Shown one piece after another: positions 25,900 to 37,340 of a stretch of 64,000 nucleotides of DNA. Below the pieces are notes generated by a model. It was not told the origin of the DNA and did no database searches. It saw nothing but the letters and a program-made list of their open reading frames with translations. Numbering within the stretch: position 1 is the first letter of the stretch; every line of letters begins with the position of its first letter. Source of the stretch: Marisa cornuarietis (lineage: Eukaryota > Mollusca > Gastropoda > Architaenioglossa > Ampullariidae); assembly GCA_004794655.1 (NCBI GenBank), contig SMMW01000001.1, forward strand, positions 2,998,501 through 3,062,500, read 5' to 3'. Made by a program: the position numbers and the translations under genes.

Positions 25900-26557
25900 G
25901 CGCGCCCATATACCTATCACTAATACAATTTTATTGAGGTGAAATAAGTTAAATTGACCTGAGCCAGGGTTGCAAATATCTTTTATGAATACAAAAGATA
26001 CTTTTGGACTTGATGATTTTTTTATTTTGTCTTTTGCTGGCAGTTTTGAAATAACTACTGGGTAAATCGTCACACGAATTATGTGCTTCACATAGACTAA
26101 AGACAGCTATAACCAAAAAAACACCTGTTCCAGGTAACATAAAATGCACACCAATAATTGCGACTTGTCGATGAAAACATACTTTCCATTTTTCGTTTAT
26201 TACACTTAAAATAATTTCTTTCTATGTGTCATTTGAGTTTTAGCATAGAAATTAAGCTATTTCAGGTATACCTACATGATACGCATATTAAATTTTTATA
26301 TTTAAAAAAAACTCGAAACAAACAGCTACACCGGTTTTTCTTTTCTTTTTTTTTTTGCCTTGTAATAACACTGAACTGCAACTTCCAGGGAGTTTGAATT
26401 TCAGTTAAAATGACCCAAAAAGACCTCTAAGCTGGAGTTACCGTCGGATTTACCACTTTTTTTTAATTACATATTTTCCTAGTCACATACTTTGCGGGTA
26501 AGCCGTTCATTGTTACTGCAGTTTACAGCAGCGCCATGTAAGGACGAAGGTAAATCA

Positions 26558-26569
26558 GGGGATTCCCCC
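26558..26569. promoter_or_regulatory. kappaB site upstream of IkappaB-1
   Basis: GGGGATTCCCCC matches the NF-kappaB consensus GGGRNNYYCC. It lies about 280 bp before the IkappaB-1 start codon. A CCAAT box in reverse (CATTGG, about 26582) and a second Rel-type site at 26641 sit between it and the gene. IkappaB genes in other animals are induced by NF-kappaB through such sites, so it is a good candidate for a feedback element. Confidence 0.6.
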
Positions 26570-26640
26570 GTGGCTGCTATTTCATTGGTTAGTCTAGTCA
26601 CATGATCCACGTCAGGGAAGTGTGTCGTTAGCAAGCAATC

Positions 26641-26649
26641 GGAATTTCC
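26641..26649. promoter_or_regulatory. Second Rel/kappaB-like site upstream of IkappaB-1
   Basis: GGAATTTCC, a Dorsal/Rel-type site, about 200 bp before the IkappaB-1 ATG and about 80 bp after the first site. Confidence 0.45.
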
Positions 26650-26847
26650 ATACGACGATAGCCAGAGTAGTATAACAGACGTGACGGTTGCGTTGTAGCT
26701 TCAGTTGAAATCTGGAGCTGTGCATTAACCGATTCAGACCTACAGTTAAAAGTGTATTTTAGCAACTGTAAATCAGTGGATTTTCTAAAGAGTGTTTTTT
26801 TAAACACTGTTCAGCCCGACTGCGAGAGAAGTGCAGTGCGATTCAAC

Positions 26848-29685
26848 ATGGCGGACCTAGAGCAGAATGACCTAACTACAGATGGAGCAGAATGGAGTAG
26901 AAGGCAACACTTCATAAGCTCTGACCATGGGTCGACTTCTTCTCAGTGCGAAAAACAGTTTGGAAGCTACACCGAGCGTGTGGATTCTGGTGTAGGAGAG
27001 AGCCTGCGGTCGCACGAATTCAGTCTTTCTTCCATCACCGAAGACATTGGCGTGTCCCCAGCACTACGCCTGCACAGTAGTTTCAGCAGCCTTTCTATCA
27101 AAGACACAGAAAAAACAAAGGAAGCTGCAGAAGACAAGTGTGATTCTGGACTGTACTCTGTCGAGGACAATCATATTTCTTCACAAATTCAAGTTGCATT
27201 TCCCGAAGTCAGCCCATCACATTTCGACAGTGAACTCAGTTGGCAGGAGTTGGAAGAGTTATTTTCGCAAGACGAGGACGGCGATACGTAAGTGGTTTGC
27301 GTTTTATTTCTTTATCGCAATAAATTTAGTGCATTAGTGTGGAAAATCATTGCAACACATTAATGGACATCGATTGCTCTATTTGCATAAACGTTAATGC
27401 TAAGTATCAATTGCTTTTTTTCTTTGTTTTTTTGTTTTGATAAGTTGAATCGTACTTTAAAGCTGAGAGCTATTCGTGGTTGTATCTGCCTTTCTGAAGG
27501 GTGCAAAAGGTCGATTGAATGCGCTGGGCGGTTATTTGTGGGTCGGGCGGAATTTACGCGTGCACAGACTGGGCTGATCTGGAAAGTACGCTGACGTCAT
27601 GGAAGGGGATTCCCCTTCCAGTTTTGCGCACTGCACAGACGCGTGATCACTTGATCGCGATTTTGGAAAGGTGACCCGACAAACGTTACGGGAGAATAGC
27701 GAAGCTTATCTATCCGGAGCTGTAAACGCTCGCTATTTTACTTTATGTCGGTTAAACCGCGTGGTTTCTTTTTCAGGGGATCGTACACTCTAGAAGTTTT
27801 GAAATATTAAATAAACCGCATAAACAGTAGTGGACATAAACTGCACTACAGCATCACTAAATTTTCCAGTGGTTATTATTATTACTGTTATTGATTGCTG
27901 GTTTCACGTTCATTGAGAATCACAAAAATCATTTTTTTATGTAGTAGGAATTGGATTCTTTGCATGTTAATCCAGTAATTCAGGTTCACATTTTAGTAAT
28001 ATATTCAACATGACAGTTATTCTTGTATTATTTTTTTTTACAGGCATCTTCATATGAGTATTATACATCTTTTACCTGAAGTTTCTCTCCGTATCATCTC
28101 CATGGCGCCTTCTCATCACCTTATCAACATCCCCAACAATTTGCGTCAGACACCTTTGCACCTGGCCGTGGCCACAAGACAACTTATCATTGCCAGACGC
28201 CTGATGGCAGCAGGAGCTGCCCTTGACTTTCCTGACCATTGTGGCAACACAGCTTTGCACATTGCTTGCCGAGAAGGCATGCTGGAGATGGTGCAACTTC
28301 TACTGCGCTCTGTCCACTATGATGAAACTCTCATGAATACATATGAAATTCCTTATCAGCGTATTCCACAAGACCTCAGTCTCCGAAACTATGATGGTAA
28401 GTCAGTCCTTCCAGAAGTTTTATGATTTAATAATAATTTGTAGAGCTATAGAGTATTTTTCAGATTTCTACTTACATGCACCCTTCTTTGTAAGAGTATT
28501 TTGCTATAAGGTTGTAGGTGGAGACATTATTTGTCATGTGAGGGAGGAAGCTTAATATGCTCTGATAACAGTAGAAGATGCAAATAGAAGGTGGTTGTAC
28601 TTCTAGGGCTTAGGGTGTATTTTTTGTCATCATCATTTTCATTTAACCAGGAGCATCAGTATCTCACAATTTTCTTTGATAGAAAGAATCTTAAAATATT
28701 TCTTTGTGTTTTTTCATTATCCCATATTTTGTGATGGGAAGAAAGAATTTTCTCCATGAACTTTCCTTAACAGATCTAATTTTGCTTTTCAGGTTACACG
28801 TGCGCTCATCTAGCACTTCAAAATGGTCATTTACACATTCTACACTTTCTACTGACAAAGGGAGCTGATGTCAATGAACAGGTAAATTTCTTTTAATTTG
28901 TTGCAAACATGATGGGTAAGAGGTATGTGAATGAAATGGAGATTTTAATGAGATCAAGATAATATTTTGGACGAACATTCCCTGGTAACATTATTTTTGT
29001 TACTTTTTTATTATTTTCTTGTTAAATTTACGATTACTATTTCAGAATCCTGATAAAGTTTATAATGTTTTTATCTTCTTACATAGGATGGCAAGAGTGG
29101 ACGAACATTGCTTCACATGGCAGCAGACCTGGGGTATGGAGAAGCTATGGATGTGCTTCTTCATCACCGGAATCTGAACCTTGATGCTCGTACATATGGG
29201 GGCTTAACAGCCATTTTCTTAGCTCATGGTCGTCATCTAAGTGATATGGTTGAGCGACTCATCCGTGCTGGTGCAGACAGCACGCAATTGCTAGAAGACT
29301 CTGGTGACTCAGCAGATGAAGAAATGGTGAGTAAGAATGTGCAAAAGATTTAATGCGATCTTTTTCTCCTGGCTAGGTTATTTTTCTTAAGTTTGTCTTG
29401 AAAAGATAACTTTTTCCCCAAACAGTTTCGGTCGTTTATATTAGGGGTTTCTTACAATTTATAGCACCAGAATTAAAAATTAGTGCCAATTTTGTGGTTT
29501 GTTTCACCAGAAGAAAGTGAAGGAGTTGTTTGTGTCTGTTGATAATGATCTGTTGATAATGATCATTGAAAAAAACTTGGTTTGTTTCAGCGATTTCATG
29601 TATGGCATTCTTTCTTTGTTTTCTATAGACTGACTGCCTGTATGATGACATCTGTATTAACGGTCAACCTGTTCAACTCAGCTGA
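26848..29685 (+). CDS. IkappaB-1 (Cactus/IkappaB-alpha-like NF-kappaB inhibitor), five exons
   Basis: Coding exons are 26848-27287, 28044-28396, 28793-28881, 29087-29326 and 29629-29685. All introns are GT-AG and the frame is continuous, giving 392 aa. The ATG lies in AACATGG. IkappaB proteins hold Rel/NF-kappaB in the cytoplasm until IKK phosphorylates them for beta-TrCP ubiquitination. Two degron motifs are present: DSGVGES (residues 46-52) and DSGLYS (99-104). Exons 2-4 (147-374) carry about six ankyrin repeats, for example QTPLHLAVATRQ, GNTALHIACREG, YTCAHLALQNGH and GRTLLHMAADLG. The tail is acidic (EDSGDSADEE) and ends CLYDDICINGQPVQLS. This resembles the IkappaB-alpha C-terminus, where YDD and GQ recur in the same spacing. 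Two kappaB sites lie upstream and one in intron 1. A paralogue lies on the opposite strand at 52943-56190. Confidence 0.95.
27605..27615. promoter_or_regulatory. kappaB palindrome in IkappaB-1 intron 1
   Basis: GGGGATTCCCC lies at the centre of a perfect 19-bp palindrome (27601-27619, GGAAGGGGATTCCCCTTCC). It is the same 11-mer as in the upstream region of the gene, 318 bp after the end of exon 1. A CRE palindrome (TGACGTCA, 27592-27599) lies directly to its left, so this may be an intronic enhancer. Confidence 0.5.
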
Positions 29686-30669
29686 ATCCTGATATCTTCA
29701 GACCATACCACATAAAAAAGAAGTTATCAGCCCATCAAGAATGGCACTGAGCCACCGTCCATTCCCCCAGCTGTTCTCCGATCCTTTCCACTTAATACAT
29801 ATCAGTCCAGCAGGTCAGAGTTCCTGGACCAGATGTGGAATCAGACCAGTTACAGCCTCAGAGCAGATTAAAAGGATGAGCATCTGTGAATCTTTGGGTG
29901 ATCGGACTGAGCTGTATGAGAGGATTCCGTCCAAAGCTGAACACTGACATGACAGCTGTGGTGTGGTGATTAAATGAGGACAGGGCAGATGTACTGATGA
30001 GAAAAGGAGGTGGTGGAAGACAACTTCCTAGTATGGCCAGCCATGTTCCATGTTCTTAGGGCAGTATTTGAATCAATTTTTGTGAAGCAGATTTGTTGAT
30101 TGTTGGATTTTAAAACATTGCAAGCATATTGTTTTCTATCATCTTTAATCAGCTGCATTCTTAGCAGCTTTGTGCATGCAGCCTGAATGAACATTCTGTT
30201 GGAGTAATCAAACAATGATTCTTCAGAGGGTGCTGTGGCTGAATTGATATGTTTGTGTAATTTTATTTACCAAACCCTTAAATCACTTCAACGCCTTTCT
30301 GTCTGACCAAGCCAAATTAGCTGGAAAGACTATCGATCTTTTATCTGGTTACAATCTGTAACTGAAGGAACTATTTATTTATTGTTTGCGCTATTCATCT
30401 GTTTCAAATTATATTTTTGATTCTTTGACATAAACAGGATGATAGACTACAGCAGTAATAATTTAGTAACGTATTCTCTGTAGTATAGTTGAAAAAAAAA
30501 TGGAAGAAAAATTCATTTTTCAGTTAGGTCTAGAATTGATTTTATGTCTAAATAGAGGTTTCAGTGTTTTTAGTCATACCTTTGTTTGTAATAATATGGT
30601 TTCAAACAAGATTTAAACTTACTATTTTTTTGTTGTTGTTTGTATGTAGGATCACTAAATGGAGAGAAA

Positions 30670-30675
30670 AATAAA
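30670..30675 (+). terminator. Possible polyadenylation signal of IkappaB-1
   Basis: AATAAA about 1 kb after the IkappaB-1 stop codon, in AT-rich sequence without open frames. It would give a 3' UTR of about 1 kb. Other AT-rich candidates exist downstream. Confidence 0.35.
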
Positions 30676-33094
30676 GATGAACATGGTTTATGTTCCAGTT
30701 TATATCAGTGATGATATTTGATTGCATGATTTCAAGCATTTACATACCTTAATGAAAACCATGGCATCCGAGAGGACCAAGTTTTCCAGGTGTGATGCTT
30801 GATGTCATTTGCATCATGGAGAAACCTGTTCATATTTTTCTTTTTAAAATTCAGACAGTAGTGATTGTTTATTAAATAAGCTAAAGATAAATGGAAACAG
30901 AGGAGCTGATATTTTGTATGATTTTTTTTTTAATTAATAGCAAAGAGCTCAAAATGTCTGCCAAAGCTCCACTCAGCATAAAATAAATCTGATCTCTGTG
31001 ATACTGCTTGTTTAGAATAGTCATGAATTCGATGGAGGGGAAAATCCTTCTTGCCTCTGTTCCTTGCTTTGAAAATGTCATTATTCAATTGGTTTCCTTC
31101 TTCTAATGCAATAAGAGATACTCAGTTTGAACATAACACCATTATGAGAAAAAGAGTTTTAAAGTATATTGTGTGGTGAATTGGTACTTTATTATTTTGA
31201 TGTTAGAAAACTGGGGTCACAGAAATTGCTAAGATGCCCCTTACAGTGGACCAGCAGCAGCTAAATGATAATTTATAAATTAGAACTCTCTTTGCAAGTG
31301 GATTTGTATTTCAGTTGATAAGTTTACATATATATCTTCCTACTGGAAACTGTATTCACTGCACAGTCTATAAACATCGGGGCTTCATAGCCAGGGAACG
31401 TGTGACTGTGGTTGAGGACTGCTCATTGCTTTAGGCTGTACATATGCTCAGTAGTGCTGCTGGCAGTGAAATTTCTGTTGGTCAGCATAGTTGGCTGCGT
31501 GAATCGTCTGTAGTACATTTAATCAACGAGTATGTTATCCTAGGTCCTAACTTATTCAGTTTGCGTTTTGATGCTATTTCATGGAAAAAAACTTGAAAAG
31601 TGGAAATAAAATGTTCTCTACAAAGTTCACATTGCTTTTAAAATGTCTGGTTGTGTGTGTGTGTGCATTTGCATGGGAATGTGGAAATGACTGGCTTCAG
31701 CACTTCAGAGATGTCCTATTCAAAGTTTACTACATACACAATCTGATACATAATGCTGCAGATGAAAGTAGCTGGTGAACTTGCTTGTTACAAGCATGTA
31801 GCTTTTGTGAACCCCTCACAAGAACTTCAAAGTACATGCAGTAGTGTCAAAATCGTAAATATGGAACTGTTTCATGCTTTAATTAAATGTAGTCAATGTA
31901 ATCTTGGAAGAATTTAAGTTGGAGCAGCATGGCAGCTTGCCCAGCCACCCTGTCAGATCAAAGAAATGTACTTCTTAAGACAGGCAGAGCACCATGCTTT
32001 ACATTAGTATAATGGCAGAGAAAGTAAGGTTATATGTGTGTGAGAGAAAAATCCCTGTCCTTCAAAATAGAAGCTTCAAGAGTGTAATACCAAGGCAAGC
32101 AAGATAAATGTAACAAAAAGGAACAGATAACTAAAAGAGCAAACAAACAAAACCTGCATTATAAACAAGCATTTAAAGCAAAGAAAATAGAAATATCTGC
32201 GGGATACAAGAAAATGACATTCTTGGTATTTTAGTATAATTACTTTAATGCTTGCAACATTGACAAACAACAAAAATGAGAGATTTATCCCAGAACTCAC
32301 TGGATCATAACGAAAGGTAAGCTCGCTTTGACATGGATGATAGTCCTAATAATGGCCGCTAACATAAACTTGTTTTAAAAGCTAAACAGTGTTGTTTTCA
32401 TGTTTGGTCTCCAACAGTCTTACCCCCTCCCCCCACCAACACACAAACACACCCTTTTCCACTCCTCATCTCAGCGGTGGTTCTGTCCGCAGGAAAATCG
32501 CAGAACAGGTGTGTGACTGTCTTTGAGCTGCATTCACCTGAACTCGTCCTCGCCTTGACCCGCAAAGTTCCTAACGAAGACAATGTCAGATCTTTAATTT
32601 TTATCTTCATAACGGATGTGTGAGACAAAGTTGAAAGGCTGTCCAGAACGCTCCCTGTTTCTTTCGGTTTCTCACGCAGTCTACATCGACTGCGAATGGT
32701 AAACAATGTAACAACATGCACTCCATGACAGCGCGCTTACGTAACGGCGCGTGGGATTGTGGGAAGGGCTGCACCACGCAAGGTGCACATAAAACTGAGT
32801 TTCTGTGCTGGCATGTCTTGGACTCGGTAAAAGCAGGCGCAGTGTTTATGAGAGAACAAGCAGTTTTATAATAACTAAGCTCTTTTTTTTAAGCTGGGTG
32901 AAACAGTGCAACGTCTCAACAAGTTCACAAAGTTCAGCTGGTGTGTTCGATAGAACGTTTCAATAGCTATGATGTCCTGGTCAGCGAGCAGTTACACTAA
33001 TAAGCTAACGGTTCACACACCCACTCCACACACACACTTCGACTTGAGCTGCTTCAACCAGCCCTCCCCCACCAAGGGTTCATTTCATCATACA

Positions 33095-33420
33095 CCAGTT
33101 CTCAGGGCCGCCGAGAGCCAGCACGGGCCCCAGGACAGACGACTTTCCGGGCCCCTTGTAATTGTAATAATAAATTATTTCCCCAATATATAATAATATG
33201 TTTAAAATTCGATTGTCAATATATGCATTTCATTCAGTAACGAAAGATAGATTGCAAACATTAGGACAAGTGTACAAGGATCTACATCACTACTTGAACA
33301 TAAAATTGTTTACACGTGAGTGGTTAGTAAATGAGGACCAAGGCTGGGCCCCCTTCATAGTCGCGGGCCCGGGTACACCACACCCCCGTGTCCCCCCCTC
33401 TCGTCAGGCCTGCCAGTTCT
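33095..33420. mobile_element. Non-autonomous hAT-type MITE, 310 bp, with 8-bp target duplication
   Basis: The element spans 33103-33412. It is bracketed by the perfect 8-bp direct repeat CCAGTTCT (33095-33102 and 33413-33420), the length typical of hAT insertions. Its ends are imperfect inverted repeats: CAGGGCCGCCGAGAG on the left and, read inward from the right, CAGGCCTGACGAGAG (12 of 15 match). No transposase frame is present, so it would depend on an element elsewhere. Confidence 0.75.
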
Positions 33421-33939
33421 GATATGTTTTCGACAAGTTTCCCACTTTCTTTCTTAGAAACATTATTTTGGAATAGATGTATTTCGTTCGTGGCAAGAAA
33501 GAAAGTAAATATTTTTAGCGCATTTTGACTACAGAACAGATGGGGTACTACTAATTACTAAAGCTTGTGGTAAGTCATCACGATCATGGTCACCCTGAAA
33601 ATCCAAAGAAAGAATTTGCGTGAAATATTAGCTGTGCGGGGTATTTTTTTAAATATGAAACAGCAGTGAGCACCTGTAGGCAGTTTCATAGAAACTTTGC
33701 TTGTTCTGAACGCTTCTCAGCTCTCAACAACTGTCTGCATGATGAAACTGCGAATTTATCTCAACATTTCTTCCAGCAAAAGATCTGAAACAGCAGTGGA
33801 AATTCTTTGTTGCATTCCGTGTCCTCATACTCGACTGACGGCTGCATAAAAGCATATTTATATTGGTGTGTATATATATATATATATGTATGTTCATTTT
33901 AAATCTATATTTATATATTTGTGTATTTTACTTTGTTTT

Positions 33940-34000
33940 GTGTTTGTAAAGCGGCTTGTGCATACTTTTACGCGAGGAAATGCGTTCTAGCTATTATTAT
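33940..34000 (+). repeat. 3' tail of an L2/CR1-like element
   Basis: TTTGTAAAGCGGCTTGTGC followed by AATGCGTTCTAGCTATTATT. This is the decayed 'GTAAAGCGC...GCGCTATA...ATT' ending seen elsewhere in the window. Confidence 0.4.
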
Positions 34001-34875
34001 CAGTAGTTAAAGAAAGTAATTGAACTTTAGTTACAGAATTATCCAGCACTAATAACTGCGTGCATGAATAGTTTTTCCTCCATCCTAACAGTAGCAGATG
34101 CAGAAACCAGACGGAAACATGGGAAAAGATAGAAGGTTGTAGCCCTTCAGGGTCTAGATTTTCCCTATAAACACCACAGAGTGCTTTCTCGGAAATCGCC
34201 CAAGTCACCGGTAGATGTACTTCGAAAGGCTGCCTAAGCAAGTCCAGCAGTTATTTCCAATAAAAAAAGACGACGGGTCTGCTGACCTTTAAAAAACTGC
34301 CTTTGAGGGCACTGGAGTGCCAGATAATAGTTGTTGTGGGCACAAAGACGAATGTGGGTGATCGGTACCAAGAACTGGCTCATAATACAGCAAAGCTGAT
34401 CAATATTAGTTCTGTGGCCTGTCGGGAGGGGTTTCTGTCAGACGTACACATGTAACGGGTCTCGCACGAACTTCAACCTTAAGAATTAACAGTGAATTAA
34501 TTTTGACGATTCCAAGGGGAAAATCATTTTATATAAACGTTTTAAACATATTAAGTACTTTTAGTTTTATATGGATACGATGCACGTTACTAAACCTCAT
34601 AATCTGTTATGAGGTTATGACAAGTAAAACATTACAGTATTACACATACTTTACGCTCGACTGCTGAGGGTTCGTCATAGCCAATCTGACATTTTTAGGT
34701 CGCACCTCGTGGAATTTTTGAAACTAACGTCAACAATGAGGTCGATGACATGGCAACTGTTCTTTGTGCATACAGAGCTACAATACATTAAAAATTCAAG
34801 AACTCTATGACTGTATCCTGGACTAGCACATAGAATCTCGAATATTTTGTACAAGCAAATGTATTATAATATGTC

Positions 34876-35019
34876 AGACGCAGTGGCGTAGGAACAGGGG
34901 GGGCAAGGGGGGCAAAAAAAAAAAGATGCTGGGAAGGCAAGAATGTGAACGTTATTCGTTGTCAGCATGGAGCTTGCCCCCCCCCCCCAAACCGAGCATC
35001 TTCCTACGCCACTGAGACG
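34876..35019. mobile_element. 134-bp terminal-inverted-repeat element
   Basis: Element 34881-35014 has perfect 14-bp terminal inverted repeats (CAGTGGCGTAGGAA / TTCCTACGCCACTG). Next to them are a G-rich stretch on the left and a C-rich one on the right, which extends the foldback. AGACG flanks both sides (34876-34880, 35015-35019). The CAGTGGCG start is like hAT ends, but a 5-bp duplication is shorter than the usual 8 bp, so the superfamily is open. Confidence 0.7.
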
Positions 35020-35635
35020 TAACAAAAGTGGTACACGAGAATAAGTTAACGATACTGCAGACAGTTCGTGAAAGCAAAACATAGAATGAAGCGAAAATAA
35101 AACTTGGTTTGAACTATAAATTCAGCGAAACAACTCTTCCGGTTCTTCCTTGACCACTGTGCGAATAAATTATCTGTTCTTGAATTTCGTCCAACAGGCA
35201 AAACAAGTCACTGCGATTGTCTGTGTCGTTTCTCAGAAGAGATTGTTTCGATACTAGAGGAAGAAAACCCACCACCCAACACATGTAGGTTCAAACCACT
35301 TTATGTTTCACTGATATGTGATAACCTATTCTTTCACGCAGTCTCCCAAGGCCTAATTCAAACCAGAAATATCCCTGTTATTAGGCCAGTACTCAATCCA
35401 CCAATATCAAAGATAACTCAAGATCCTTGCCAAAGTGTCTGCCGTGCACTGTAGAAACCATGGACACAGTTTGAAATTTCATCGTGAACATCGTTTGGGC
35501 AAATAATAGGGCAGGGGATAGATTTTCCTCCTACTTTGATATTTCTTGTTTTGGATTCTGGCCTTTCTTTTGTTGAAGTACTGACAGATCTGTTGGTAAA
35601 TGTACCCTGTAATTCCTTAGTAATGCGTCTTTATT

Positions 35636-35637
<2 letters not shown>

Positions 35638-35698
<61 letters not shown>
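35638..35698. repeat. (AAT)n microsatellite and attached LINE/SINE tail
   Basis: About 60 bp of AAT repeats. On the minus strand it follows GGTGCTATAGCAC, the end of the element family also seen at 37255-37340, so the run is probably the 3' tail of a minus-strand retroposon. Confidence 0.8.
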
Positions 35699-35769
35699 GT
35701 GCTATAGCACCTTTCTCCATCAACAGCAGGACTCAAAACAGTTATACAAGTCACTTGTATACCGTGCTT

Positions 35770-36660
35770 CGTTGTCAAAAAGACAGCTTCTTTCAGTCCT
35801 TCCTGCTAAACTCTATCAAAAGCATTTTCCAGGTCAGTTCAGACTGCGATGGTGTGCCTTTTGTTTTTCAAGGCATCTACTATTTTCTCTATTTTTTGAG
35901 CTATATAAATCACCTGATCTTGTTGTGAATCTGTTCTGCCTCGGATCAGCCTGTTTGTTACTGGTGATTTTTTGTTTTGTTTTGTTTTTCAAGGCACCAG
36001 GCCAGTTTTGTGATTATCATTGTCTACATGAGTTTCTCGACAATTGTCCATGCTGCATCTGTCTTACTAATTTTTCTTTATTTGCATTATAAAAGCATTT
36101 CTCCTTGACTGTGGCACTGAATCATTTGACCAGCTGGTGTTGTATATCTTGAGCAATACTTTTATTGTAGTTTGTCTTAAATGTTTCAATAGTTTGTTGG
36201 TGATGCCATCAGGCCCTGATGATTTTTCATGATGCTTCAGAAAAATCATTGATGAGTTTGTCGGCAGCTTGCTTGTCTGTAGCAACTTCTGTATTCATTT
36301 CTAGTATTGCTGGTGTGATTGCAGGTTTTCGTTGTTCGTTGTTCTTGCTAGGTTCCATAACTTTTTACCATCTCTAAGTTTTATTGTTCTGTCTTCTTTT
36401 CTAGATTTTACTTGCTGCTTGAGTGAGAGCTTTCTTGTAGGATGCAGTCTTTGCTTAAAGTTCTAAATTGTTCTGGGGCGATGGTTCTATCTCAATCTTC
36501 TCTCTTGCTGTAGTGATCTGTTCTTTCAACTGCTGTAACTCCTCTGTCCTGTAGGGTTTAAAGTTATTTTCCCCTCTGAAGACTACCTTCATGACAGCAT
36601 CATTGAGCCATTTTATCATCTTATTAGTGTCTTTCGTGTGGGTGTTCATGTGTGCTGTGT
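35770..36660 (-). mobile_element. Decayed non-LTR retrotransposon (Jockey/CR1-type LINE) fragment
   Basis: The minus strand shows, in order, the linker before the reverse transcriptase (YRTEELQQLKEQITTAREK, about 36490-36570), the N-terminal RT motif (SGPDGITNKLLKHL and LLKIYNTSWSNDSVPQ, about 36080-36220), and QDQVIYIAQKIEKIVDALKN then AVxTDLENAFDRV (about 35815-35910), which includes the first catalytic-region motif. Stops and frame changes break it, and the rest of RT is missing. It is an inactive relic. Confidence 0.8.
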
Positions 36661-37254
36661 ATCTATCTGCAGAAAGAATTCTTTCCCTTCTGCTTTTTTA
36701 TAGCTTCATCTGGGTAATTTACCAATGCATTGTTTACGTAGCCAAAGATTTCCGGTCAATTTTGACTTGAATATGAATATAAGATGAAATGGCGAGAAGA
36801 ACAGGAGAGAAAATATATATTTTTTTGTGACGGTGTTTCTTCTGTGTCAGGCCCAACAGTGAGAGCCAATCGGAATTGAGAGATCTCTTTCCTATACGAT
36901 AATATCCGGATTGTTTCTTAGAACACTCTGAGATCAAGAAGAAATTAATGCAGTAATAAGAAAACTGGCCAGACCAGGGCTGCAAGAAAGAGTCATCTAA
37001 CTTTAGACCAGCTGTCAACAAAAACAAATCAGCTAGTGACATTTTCCTGAAAGAAAGAAAATAATTTTAACCTTTTTTTAGGATGCTGCTTTTAGTTTTG
37101 GATGATGATAAATAAGACCTTAAGACTAGGATTCACGCTGATAAACCAGTCAGGTATATATAAATCATCAAAACGATAGTCCTATCGTCCTTCATTAATT
37201 GCGAGGATCACTTCCGTAAGAAACCTATGAGCCGCAGTCATGAAGCGAGGGTAT

Positions 37255-37340
37255 GTCAATAAGAATAATGATGACGATCATTTCTATAGCACCTGTCTCC
37301 ACCATTAAGGTGAACTCAAAGTGCTTTACACAAAAAAGCC
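37255..37340 (-). repeat. 3' tail of an L2/CR1-like retroposon
   Basis: On the minus strand GTGTAAAGCACTTTGAGTTC is followed by GGTGCTATAGAAATGATCG and an imperfect ATT tail. It matches the end at 35638-35760. Confidence 0.55.

Larger units (their letters stand above)
18330..26460. other. Intergenic region between the methyltransferase and IkappaB-1
   Basis: No gene that I can support. It holds a degenerate 30-bp minisatellite (22646-22985), CA runs at 21580-21595, 23273-23314 and 25859-25899, and AT-rich simple sequence. Small open frames such as 20334-20525 have no recognisable product. Confidence 0.6.
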
